Made by a program: the position numbers and the translations under genes
Part shown: one piece after another, positions 1-5,548 of the stretch
Layout of the letters: each line of letters begins with the position of its first letter
Position numbering within the stretch: position 1 is the first letter of the stretch
NCBI GenBank assembly: GCA_036503065.1
Contig: DASXXM010000095.1
Coordinates: 1-5,669 of the forward strand
Source of the DNA: DATEPR01 sp036503065
Lineage (GTDB): Bacteria; Actinomycetota; Actinomycetes; Mycobacteriales; Pseudonocardiaceae
Reading direction: 5' to 3'
DNA: 5,669 nt
Notes under the pieces: generated by a model
Told to the model about the DNA's origin: nothing
The model's input: the letters and a program-made list of their open reading frames with translations, nothing else
Databases searched by the model: none

Positions 1-2
1 AC

Positions 3-707
3 CCGCTGCGGCACGTCGGTTCGCTGCTGGACGCGGCCGCGCTGCAACCCAGCCGCAGCGCCCGCAACCACCTGCTGTGGCTGGCCCACTCCCAGGGCAT
101 GGGCGCCCCGCGGGTCGACGAGGTCGTCGAGCGGGCCGGCCTGGCCACGGTGATCCGCCGCAAGGCGGGCGGCTACTCGCTGGGCATGCGACAGCGGCTC
201 GGCATCGCCGCCGCGCTGCTCGGCGACCCGCCGATCCTGATGCTGGACGAGCCGTTCAACGGCATGGATCCGGAGGGGATCGTGTGGATGCGAGGTTTCC
301 TGCGGTCCCTGGCCGGCGAGGGCCGGGCGGTGCTGGTGTCCAGCCACCTGATGAGCGAACTCGAGGACACCGCGGACCATCTGGTCGTGATCGGCCGCGG
401 CAGGGTCATCGCCGACACGAGTGTCCGGGAGTTGATCGTGCGCGCGTCCGGCGACCGGGTCACGCTGCGCACGACCGCCCGTACCGAGGCGATGACCGTC
501 CTCGCGCACGCGGGCGCCGTCGTCGCCGCGACCGGACCCGACACGGTCACCGTGTCCGGGCTGGCCGCGGGCCGGGTCGTGGCGCTGCTGGGCGAGAGCC
601 GGGTGGAGTTCTCCGAGGTGTCGGCGCACCGCGCTTCGCTCGAGGAGGCATACATGGAACTCACCAGGGAGGCCGTGGAGTTCCGCGCCGAGGAGGTCAC
701 GCGATGA
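3..707 (+). CDS. ABC-2 type transporter ATP-binding protein, 5' end missing
   Basis: This is the nucleotide-binding subunit that hydrolyses ATP on the cytoplasmic face to drive the two permeases encoded next. The frame is open from the window edge, so the true start, Walker A and Q-loop lie upstream; 234 residues are visible. Counting from the first codon at 3, the fragment shows an ABC signature of the YSLGMRQRLG type (residues 58-67, in place of LSGGQ, as is usual in drug/antibiotic-exporter-like ABC-2 ATPases), Walker B ILMLDEP (78-84) with catalytic Glu83, the D-loop GMDP (87-90) and the switch His115 in VLVSSHLMSELE. The segment GSLLDAAALQPSRSARNHL near the left edge is typical of actinobacterial members. 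A roughly 90-residue C-terminal region ends in LEEAYMELT, as in the DrrA-like group. An internal methionine at 111 is not the start, because homology extends before it. The stop overlaps the next start as ATGA (704-707), implying translational coupling. The substrate cannot be told. Confidence 0.95.
   Translation, partial: PLRHVGSLLDAAALQPSRSARNHLLWLAHSQGMGAPRVDEVVERAGLATVIRRKAGGYSLGMRQRLGIAAALLGDPPILMLDEPFNGMDPEGIVWMRGFLRSLAGEGRAVLVSSHLMSELEDTADHLVVIGRGRVIADTSVRELIVRASGDRVTLRTTARTEAMTVLAHAGAVVAATGPDTVTVSGLAAGRVVALLGESRVEFSEVSAHRASLEEAYMELTREAVEFRAEEVTR
691..696 (+). promoter_or_regulatory. Ribosome binding site of the first permease
   Basis: A perfect AGGAGG lies inside the end of the ATPase gene, 7 bases before the ATG at 704. 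It fixes that start, although the reading frame stays open far upstream (to 77), where the other frame is the ATPase gene. Confidence 0.85.
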
Positions 708-2191
708 AAGACCTGCTGCACGCGGAGTGGACGAAGTTCCGGACGGTGCGCGGCTGGGGGATCGGCATGCTGGTCGCGGTCGCGCTGACCGTCCTGATCG
801 GACTGCTCGGTCCGGCGGCCACCACCATCAGCTGCCAGGGCCCCGACGGTCAGGCGTGCGTCAAGCAGGCGCCGCCGACCGGACCGGACGGCGAGGTGGT
901 GGACGACAGCTTCTACTTCGTGCACCAGCCGCTGACCGGCGACGGCACCATCAGCGCGCGGGTGACGTCGCTGACCGGCCTGTACGCGCCGGGCGGCACG
1001 CGCCAGGCCGGCGTCGGCACAGCGGGGATGCGACCCGGCGTCCAGCCGTGGACCAAGGCGGGGATCATCGTCAAGGACGGCACCCGACAGGGCTCGCAGT
1101 ACGCGGCGGTGATGGTCACCGGCGGCAACGGCGTGCGGATGCAGTCCAACTACATCCACGACACGGCAGGCACTGCCGGGCCCTGGCTGCGGCTGACCCG
1201 TACCGGCGACACGCTGACCGGTTATTCGTCGGTCAACGGTACACAGTGGACTCGCATCGGCGCCGCGTCTCTGAGCGGGCTGCCCTCGACTGTCCAAATT
1301 GGACTGTTCGTCACCTCGCCCGGCTACACCGTGATCACCCAGTCCTTCGGCGGGGGAAGCAGCCGCGGCGGTCCGACCACGGCCACCGCGGGCTTCGACC
1401 AGGTCAGTCCCGGTGGCACGTGGACCGGCGAGGCCGTCGGCGGGCAGGTCTCGCTGTCGCCCGGATTCCAGCGGGCCGGCGACACGTTCACGCTGACCGG
1501 GTCCGGCGACATCGCGCCGAGTGTGGCCGGGCGGGGCGATGGCGCGAGGATCGAGGACACCCTCGTCGGCGCGTTCGCCGGGCTGATCGTGATCGTCGTC
1601 GTGGCCACGATGTTCATGACCGGCGAGTACCGGCGCGGCCTGATCCGCACCACCTTCGCCGCGAGCCCATGGCGCGGCCGGGTGCTGGCCGCGAAGGCTG
1701 TCGTGATCGGTGCGGTCACGTTCGTGACCGGGTTGGTCGCGGCCGCCGTCGCGGTCCCGTTGGTCCGGCATTTCGAGCTGGTCAAGGGTTTCACCGTGTT
1801 GCCGGTGTCGGTGCCGACGGAACTGCGAGTCATGATCGGTGTTGCGGCGTTGCTGGCGGTCGCCGCGGTGCTCGCCCTGGCGGTCGGGACCTTGGTGCGG
1901 CGCAGCGCCGGTGCGGTCACGGCCGTGATCGTGGCGATCGTGCTGCCGTACATCCTCGCGGTCGCGTCCGTCCTGCCTGCGGGCGCGGCGGAGTGGCTGA
2001 CACGGTTCACCCCGGCCGCCGCGTTCGCCATCGAGCAGAGCATGCCGGCGTATCCGCAGGTCACCGCGAGTTACACGCCTGCGGACGGCTACTTCCCGCT
2101 GTCCCCGTTGGCCGGTTTCGCCGTGCTGTGCGGCTACGCCGCGCTCGCGCTCGGTGCCGCGTTCCTCGTGTTGCGGCGGCGGGACGCATGA
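704..2191 (+). CDS. ABC-2 type permease with large extracytoplasmic beta-sandwich domain
   Basis: This is a membrane subunit of the exporter, 495 residues from the ATG overlapping the ATPase stop. The cytoplasmic N-terminus MKDLLHAEWTKFRT is followed by membrane segment 1 (about 19-38). Then comes a long outside region (about 40-284), and then five hydrophobic segments (about 286-305, 328-352, 373-397, 401-424, 466-490) ending in RRRDA. Plain ABC-2 permeases of this type are about 250-300 residues, like the neighbour gene; the excess is the outside region. Residues 68-208 (SFYFVHQPLTGDGTISARV, then WTKAGIIVKDG, YAAVMVTGGNGVRMQ, WLRLTRTGDTLTGYSS, and VQIGLFVTSP) resemble the concanavalin/lectin-like beta-sandwich of DUF1349-type proteins. 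A Gly/Ser linker (216-223) leads to a second beta-rich piece (about 225-275). Loop GEYRRGLIRTTFAASPWRGRVLAAKA (307-331) matches the second permease. The domain may bind a glycan, envelope polymer or exported ligand; that role is inferred. Confidence 0.92.
   Translation: MKDLLHAEWTKFRTVRGWGIGMLVAVALTVLIGLLGPAATTISCQGPDGQACVKQAPPTGPDGEVVDDSFYFVHQPLTGDGTISARVTSLTGLYAPGGTRQAGVGTAGMRPGVQPWTKAGIIVKDGTRQGSQYAAVMVTGGNGVRMQSNYIHDTAGTAGPWLRLTRTGDTLTGYSSVNGTQWTRIGAASLSGLPSTVQIGLFVTSPGYTVITQSFGGGSSRGGPTTATAGFDQVSPGGTWTGEAVGGQVSLSPGFQRAGDTFTLTGSGDIAPSVAGRGDGARIEDTLVGAFAGLIVIVVVATMFMTGEYRRGLIRTTFAASPWRGRVLAAKAVVIGAVTFVTGLVAAAVAVPLVRHFELVKGFTVLPVSVPTELRVMIGVAALLAVAAVLALAVGTLVRRSAGAVTAVIVAIVLPYILAVASVLPAGAAEWLTRFTPAAAFAIEQSMPAYPQVTASYTPADGYFPLSPLAGFAVLCGYAALALGAAFLVLRRRDA
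715..736 (+). repeat. Copy 1 of a 22-bp exact direct repeat in the permease genes
   Basis: The stretch starting GCTGCACGCGGAGTGG is identical to 2199-2220. Both copies encode LHAEWTK at the N-terminus of paralogous permeases. It is probably a residue of gene duplication combined with protein constraint. Confidence 0.7.
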
Positions 2192-2964
2192 CCGACGCGC
2201 TGCACGCGGAGTGGACGAAGCTGCGCACGCTGGCGGGCACGAGTTGGCTGCTGGTGGCCGTCGTCGCGGTCACCGTGGCGCTGGGTGTCGCGGCTTCGGC
2301 CGCCGTGACCTGCGCCGACGTGAGCTGCGGCCAGGACCCGGCGAAGGTCAGCCTGACCGGGATCGGGCTTGGCCAGGCGGTCGTCGCGATCCTGGCGGTG
2401 CTGGCGGTCAGCGGTGAGTACAGCAGCGGCATGGCGCGGCTCACGTTCACCGCGATGCCGCGCCGGACCACCGTGCTGGCAGCCAAGGCGGCCGCCGTCA
2501 GCGGGCTGGCGCTGGCGGCCGGCACGATCGCCGTGCTCGCGTCCATTGTGGTTGGACGAATTGTCCTGCCGGGCAACGGTTTCACCGCGGCACATGGCTT
2601 TCGGGTGCTGTCGCTGGCGGACGGGCCGGTGCTGCGTGCTGCCGTCGGTTCCGTGCTCTACCTGGTGTTGGTCGGGTTGTTCAGCCTCGGTGTCGCCACG
2701 GCCGTCCGGGACTCCGCGATGGCCATCGGGCTCGTACTCGGCGTGCTGTACCTGGTGCCGATCGTCGCGGCCGTGATCGGCGACCCGCGGTGGCAACGTC
2801 GCCTCGAGCAGTACGCGCCGATGCAGGCCGGATTGTCCGTCCAGGCCACCGTCAACGTCGCCGCCCAGCCGATCGCGCCATGGGCCGGTCTCGGCGTGCT
2901 GGCCGCTTGGGCGACGGGCGCCCTGCTCGTCGGGGGAGTGGTCCTGCGCGTGCGCGATGCGTAG
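2188..2964 (+). CDS. ABC-2 type permease, second subunit
   Basis: This 258-residue integral membrane protein is probably the partner of the preceding permease in a heterodimeric exporter. The N-terminus MTDALHAEWTKLRTLAG is cytoplasmic. Predicted membrane segments lie at about 20-40, 58-76, 98-123, 149-170, 176-197 and 231-253, and the protein ends in VLRVRDA. Loop GEYSSGMARLTFTAMPRRTTVLAAKA (76-101) aligns with residues 307-331 of the first permease. The region between segments 1 and 2 is only about 17 residues here and holds two cysteines (42 and 47), where the paralogue has its large domain. The start overlaps the upstream stop as ATGA (2188-2191). There is only a weak GGCGGGA-like purine stretch before it, so translation probably depends on coupling. 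The reading frame is open back to 727, but that part is the shadow of the first permease. Confidence 0.92.
   Translation: MTDALHAEWTKLRTLAGTSWLLVAVVAVTVALGVAASAAVTCADVSCGQDPAKVSLTGIGLGQAVVAILAVLAVSGEYSSGMARLTFTAMPRRTTVLAAKAAAVSGLALAAGTIAVLASIVVGRIVLPGNGFTAAHGFRVLSLADGPVLRAAVGSVLYLVLVGLFSLGVATAVRDSAMAIGLVLGVLYLVPIVAAVIGDPRWQRRLEQYAPMQAGLSVQATVNVAAQPIAPWAGLGVLAAWATGALLVGGVVLRVRDA
2199..2220 (+). repeat. Copy 2 of the 22-bp exact direct repeat
   Basis: Identical to 715-736. The bases diverge immediately on both sides, although the encoded proteins stay similar for several residues. Confidence 0.7.
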
Positions 2965-3016
2965 CCGTTGAGTGCGCGGGGTGACCGAATCGGTGGGACA
3001 GTCGAACCGCACCGGT

Positions 3017-3023
3017 AGGGAGG
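3017..3023 (+). promoter_or_regulatory. Ribosome binding site of the L,D-transpeptidase
   Basis: AGGGAGG lies 7 bases before the ATG at 3031. This strong match supports that start and independent translation from the exporter genes. Confidence 0.75.
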
Positions 3024-3030
3024 CGATCTC

Positions 3031-3483
3031 ATGACCAGCGGACGACCACTCTCGATCCTGGCCGCGATCGGCGTCGCGGCACTGACCAGTGCCGCATGGC
3101 TGGTGGCCGCACCCGGCTCGGCCGATGCCGCGCAGGCGACGCCCTGTTCGGCGGCGGCGCGGGCCTGTGTGGACCTGTCGACGCAGCAGGCCTGGCTGAT
3201 GCGCGACGGTGTCGTGGTCTACGGCCCGGTCGCGGCCAGAACCGGACGGCCGAGCGCACCGACCGCGCCGGGCACGTTCCATGTGACGTTCAAGGACCTG
3301 CACCACGTGAGCACCATCTACCACGCCGCGATGCCGTACTCGGTGTTCTTCCACGGCGGTGACGCGTTCCACGAGGGCAGCCTCGCGGTCTCCTCACACG
3401 GTTGCGTGCACCTGTCGCACGCGGCGGCCTCGACCTTCTTCAGCACCCTTCGGGTGGGCGACGAGGTCCAGGTGGTGCGGTAA
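3031..3483 (+). CDS. Secreted L,D-transpeptidase (YkuD domain)
   Basis: This small enzyme (150 residues) of the YkuD family makes or remodels 3-3 (L,D) peptide cross-links in peptidoglycan outside the membrane. A Sec-type signal peptide spans about residues 1-34, with hydrophobic core ILAAIGVAALTSAAWLVAA and an ADA-like cleavage site. The mature part is essentially one catalytic domain of about 115 residues. It contains ACVDLSTQQAWLMRDG, TAPGTFHVTFKD, MPYSVFFHGGDAFHEGSLAV and the active-site SSHGCVHLS (121-129) with nucleophile Cys125. The catalytic His is most likely His108, less likely His114. Cys39 and Cys46 at the start of the mature domain may form a disulfide. There is no peptidoglycan-binding or Ig-like extension as in mycobacterial Ldt enzymes. 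It follows the exporter by 66 bases with no clear terminator between, so co-transcription is possible. Its stop lies 14 bases from that of the converging gene. Confidence 0.93.
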   Translation: MTSGRPLSILAAIGVAALTSAAWLVAAPGSADAAQATPCSAAARACVDLSTQQAWLMRDGVVVYGPVAARTGRPSAPTAPGTFHVTFKDLHHVSTIYHAAMPYSVFFHGGDAFHEGSLAVSSHGCVHLSHAAASTFFSTLRVGDEVQVVR

Positions 3484-3497
3484 CGGATCGGCGGGGC

Positions 3498-3938
3498 TCA
3501 GCCGTGTCCCGACGAGCCGCCACGACCGCTACTGCCGCTGGTCGTGGGGCTGCCGCCGCTGGTGCCCTTGCCGCGTTGGCGATCGCCGGTCGTCGCCGGT
3601 GACGCCGTTGTCGCGGGGCTGCCGTGCGTCGCGGGGCTGTCGTGGGTGGTCGGGTTGTTGGTCGTACTGGTGCTGTTGCCGGCCAGCGCCGGCTGGTTGG
3701 TGGGCGTGATCGGCGTCGGCGGCACGGGCCACAGGGGTGCGTTGTTGGGCACGTTGGGGCCGACACCCGTCCACACCGCGGATCCGCCCAGCGCCACACC
3801 GGTCGCGCCGGCAAGGGCGGCCAGCACCAGCGTTGCTCCGGCGAGGACGCGCAGCGGCCGCCGCCGACTGCCGGCGGCCGGCTCGGCATGCGTGTGGAAA
3901 ACGACAGGCCTGCGCCGGGTGTCCTCCTCGGAGGTCAT
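3498..3938 (-). CDS. Membrane-anchored protein with Thr/Ser/Pro-rich extracellular tail, function unknown
   Basis: I do not recognise a named family. The 146-residue product has a charged cytoplasmic N-terminus (MTSEEDTRRRP to SRRRPLR, 1-30) and one hydrophobic segment (about 31-52, VLAGATLVLAALAGATGVALGG). The outer tail is low in complexity: a Pro/Asn part (PNVPNNAPLWPVPPTPITPTNQP, 61-83), a Thr/Ser/Asn part with three imperfect SPAT units (101-115), then a Gly/Ser end. Such tails are often cell-wall-spanning or glycosylated stalks, which is inference. Third codon positions are strongly G/C in this frame. The frame stays open to 3998, but that extension would enter the insertion element at 3993, so the ATG at 3938 is preferred. 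No Shine-Dalgarno precedes it. A CACAAT hexamer on the minus strand (3951-3946) sits where a -10 box would be for a leaderless transcript. Confidence 0.7.
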   Translation of the reverse strand: MTSEEDTRRRPVVFHTHAEPAAGSRRRPLRVLAGATLVLAALAGATGVALGGSAVWTGVGPNVPNNAPLWPVPPTPITPTNQPALAGNSTSTTNNPTTHDSPATHGSPATTASPATTGDRQRGKGTSGGSPTTSGSSGRGGSSGHG

Positions 3939-3988
3939 ACAAACGATTGTGCCCCGTCCCTGCCGGCACCGCCCATTGTCCGATGGTT

Positions 3989-3992
3989 CTAG
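3989..3992. repeat. CTAG flanking the left end of the IS4-family element (candidate target duplication)
   Basis: CTAG occurs immediately outside the left inverted repeat and again at 5502-5505 outside the right one. This is read as a 4-bp target duplication. Because CTAG is its own reverse complement, the same data also fit four extra bases of terminal inverted repeat. Confidence 0.6.
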
Positions 3993-4013
3993 TACCAAGG
4001 CCGTGAAGTTAAG
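3993..4013 (+). repeat. Left terminal inverted repeat of the IS4-family element
   Basis: It begins TACCAAGGCCGTGAAG and ends TTAAG, and matches the reverse complement of 5481-5501 at 20 of 21 positions; the mismatch is the second base (A against T). Its last bases plus the next two form AAGGA (4011-4015), a possible ribosome site for a GTG start at 4020. Confidence 0.92.
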
Positions 4014-4019
4014 GATGGG

Positions 4020-5465
4020 GTGCGGCGTGCAAGCCAGCTGAAACAGACAACGGAGTTCCTGCTAAAACGGTGTCGACCAAGATCACCAGAAGCAGAAACT
4101 CCGTTGGATACCCAGTCTTCCATCACCCGCACCATCACCGTGGCCGGGGGCCGATACGCCCCCGGCCACCTCGGTGAACTCACCCAACACCTGCCCTTCG
4201 AGATGGTCGACGAGGCCCTGACCTCGACCAACACCACCCAGACCCGCGTGCGGGATCTGCCCTCACGGGTCGTGGTCTACCTGATACTGGCCGCCTGCCT
4301 GTTCCCCGAGGTCGGCTACCTGGGGGTATGGCGCAAACTCACTGCCGGGTTGACCGGCCTGGCCTGCGCCACTCCCAGCACCGGCGGACTGGGTCAAGCC
4401 CGACACCGTATCGGGGCGGCACCACTGCGGTGGTTGTTCGACCTGCTGCGCGGCCCAGCAGCCACCCCCGGACAACGCGGAACGTGGTGGCGTGGGCTGC
4501 TGGTCTGCGCGATCGACGGCACCACCCTGACCGCGCCCGACAGCCCCAGGACACTGGCCCGATTCACCAAACAACGCGGCAACCACGGCGGCACCGGCTA
4601 CCCCCAGATCCGGCTGGTCGCGCTGCTGGCCTGCGGCACCCGCACCCTGATCGACGCGGTCTTCGGCCCGACCACCACCGGCGAAACCACCTACACACCT
4701 CGCCTGCTCCGCAGCCTCCGTGCCGGGATGATCCTGCTGGCCGACCGCAACTTCGGCGCCAAAGATCTGTTGGCCGACATCGCCGCGACCGGAGCCCACC
4801 TGCTGGTGCGACTGAAAATCGGCCGGACAATGCCGGTCCTGGCCCGCTACCGCGACGGTTCCTACCTCTCGATGCTGGGCCGGCTACAGGTCCGCGTCAT
4901 CGAGTGCGAGATCACGATCTCCACTGAGGCAGGCTGGCAGACCGGCGTCTACCGGTTGGCCACCACCCTGCTCGATCATCACCGCTACCCGGCGGCCGAG
5001 TTGATCCGGCTCTACCACGACCGCTGGGAGATCGAAACCGCGTACCTGGAACTGAAATCGTCCATCCTGGGCGGCCGGGTGTTACGCGCCCGCACCCCGG
5101 TCGGGGTCGAGCAGGAGGTCTACGCCCTGTTGGTGACCTACCACCTGCTGCGCACCGCCATGGCCGATGCCACCACCACCCGACCCGACACCGATCCGGA
5201 CCGGGCCAGCTTCACCATCGCCTATCAGACCGCCCGGGATCAACTCGTCCAGGCCACGAACGTCATCGCCGGCACCGTCATCGATCTGGTCGGCACCATC
5301 GGCCGCCACGTCCTGGCCGATCTCATGCCCGCCCGCAGACTGCGGGTCTGCCCCCGCATCGTCAAACGCGCCATCTCCAAATACCAGGCCAGAGGACCGA
5401 ACATCGACCGGACCAGCTACAAAGCCACCCTCAGCGTCGACATCCTGACACCGGCCGACCCTTGA
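4020..5465 (+). CDS. IS4-family DDE transposase
   Basis: This transposase cuts and joins the element's ends. Numbered from the GTG at 4020 (481 residues), an IS4 N-terminal domain spans about 50-115 (GHLGELTQHLPFEMVDEAL, RDLPSRVVVYLILAACLFPEVGYLGVWRKL). The RNase H-like catalytic core follows, with Asp166 in VCAIDGTTL, Asp242 in ILLADRNFGAKDL and Glu339 in the IS4 signature Y332-(2)-R335-(3)-E339-(6)-K346 (YHDRWEIETAYLELK). It looks intact. The start is uncertain. GTG 4020 has AAGGA 4 bases before it, but codons from 4020 to 4103 (AAA, ACA, CTA, AGA, TCA, CCA) are unlike the rest of the gene and lie over a hairpin. TTG 4104, giving 453 residues starting at LDTQSSITRT, may be the real start. 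Confidence 0.93.
   Translation: MRRASQLKQTTEFLLKRCRPRSPEAETPLDTQSSITRTITVAGGRYAPGHLGELTQHLPFEMVDEALTSTNTTQTRVRDLPSRVVVYLILAACLFPEVGYLGVWRKLTAGLTGLACATPSTGGLGQARHRIGAAPLRWLFDLLRGPAATPGQRGTWWRGLLVCAIDGTTLTAPDSPRTLARFTKQRGNHGGTGYPQIRLVALLACGTRTLIDAVFGPTTTGETTYTPRLLRSLRAGMILLADRNFGAKDLLADIAATGAHLLVRLKIGRTMPVLARYRDGSYLSMLGRLQVRVIECEITISTEAGWQTGVYRLATTLLDHHRYPAAELIRLYHDRWEIETAYLELKSSILGGRVLRARTPVGVEQEVYALLVTYHLLRTAMADATTTRPDTDPDRASFTIAYQTARDQLVQATNVIAGTVIDLVGTIGRHVLADLMPARRLRVCPRIVKRAISKYQARGPNIDRTSYKATLSVDILTPADP
4038..4068 (+). promoter_or_regulatory. Possible internal transposase promoter
   Basis: A -10-like TAAAAC (4063-4068) lies 17-19 bases after weak -35-like hexamers (GAAACA at 4040, CTGAAA at 4038). 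Transcription would begin near 4075, inside the hairpin loop, leaving only the downstream arm in the message. The matches are poor and it is listed as a candidate only. Confidence 0.25.
4049..4105 (+). promoter_or_regulatory. Hairpin near the transposase start
   Basis: Arms 4049-4063 (AACGGAGTTCCTGCT) and 4091-4105 (AGCAGAAACTCCGTT) pair over 15 positions with one C/A mismatch around a 27-base loop. GGTG (4069-4072) and CACC (4084-4087) could pair inside the loop. The downstream arm includes the first two bases of the candidate TTG start at 4104. Such a structure in read-through mRNA could block transposase translation, as established for IS10 and IS50; that function is inferred here. Confidence 0.6.
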
Positions 5466-5480
5466 CGATCACCACAACCG

Positions 5481-5501
5481 CTTAACTTCACGGCCTTGGA
5501 A
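5481..5501 (-). repeat. Right terminal inverted repeat of the IS4-family element
   Basis: Reverse complement of 3993-4013 with one mismatch. It lies 15 bases after the transposase stop. Confidence 0.92.
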
Positions 5502-5505
5502 CTAG
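5502..5505. repeat. CTAG flanking the right end of the IS4-family element
   Basis: Partner of 3989-3992. Its TA (5503-5504) could also be the TA target dinucleotide of the adjoining IS630-type element. Confidence 0.6.
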
Positions 5506-5536
5506 TGTCCTGCGTCGCAAGTTCGCCCGCTAAGTC

Positions 5537-5542
5537 TAGTCT
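5537..5542 (+). promoter_or_regulatory. Candidate -10 box of the IS630-type transposase
   Basis: TAGTCT fits TANNNT and ends 6 bases before the ATG at 5549, the spacing expected if transcription starts at the start codon (a leaderless message). No Shine-Dalgarno is present. The -35 region is weak (GTCGCA at 5514-5519, spacer 17). Confidence 0.3.
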
Positions 5543-5548
5543 GTGAAT

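Larger units (their letters stand above)
3993..5501 (+). mobile_element. Complete IS4-family insertion sequence, 1509 bp
   Basis: The element is bounded by 21-bp inverted repeats (3993-4013 and 5481-5501, one mismatch) and flanked by CTAG on both sides. It contains a single transposase gene that fills nearly all of it and reads left to right. The ends agree closely and the transposase keeps its DDE residues and full length, so it looks recent and possibly active. It separates the tail-protein gene on the left from an IS630-type end on the right. No passenger gene is present. Confidence 0.92.

Noticed and set aside
77..703. Possible long N-terminal extension of the first permease from a GTG at 77
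   Set aside because: The extension is a shadow of the ATPase frame; AGGAGG before ATG 704 and the ATGA overlap fix the start.
173..1771. A 532-codon open frame on the minus strand over the ATPase and first permease
   Set aside because: Its product is Arg/Gly/Asp-rich with no recognisable domain and lies opposite two clear ABC genes; long antisense frames are expected at this GC content.
727..2187. Possible N-terminal extension of the second permease
   Set aside because: It is read out of frame through the first permease and gives an Arg-rich nonsense sequence; ATG 2188 begins the conserved LHAEWTK region.
2965..3030. Terminator or operator at ACCGAATCGGT between exporter and transpeptidase
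   Set aside because: The palindrome has only five pairs with a one-base centre and no T-run; not distinguishable from chance in GC-rich DNA.
2134..3372. A 412-codon open frame on the minus strand over the second permease and the L,D-transpeptidase
   Set aside because: Low-complexity Arg/His/Gly-rich shadow opposite two well-supported genes.
3484..3497. Shared terminator between the converging genes
   Set aside because: Only a 4-bp CGGC/GCCG pairing is visible around the two stops.
3984..4013. Outward promoter formed at the left end of the IS4-family element, reading toward the tail-protein gene (TTAACT and TAGAAC on the minus strand)
   Set aside because: The spacing is only 15 bases and the -10 lacks the final T; too weak to list.
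3544..4041. A 165-codon plus-strand frame opposite the tail-protein gene
   Set aside because: It crosses the insertion-element boundary into its terminal repeat, and the opposite strand shows better gene structure (charged N-terminus, membrane segment, Ser/Thr tail).
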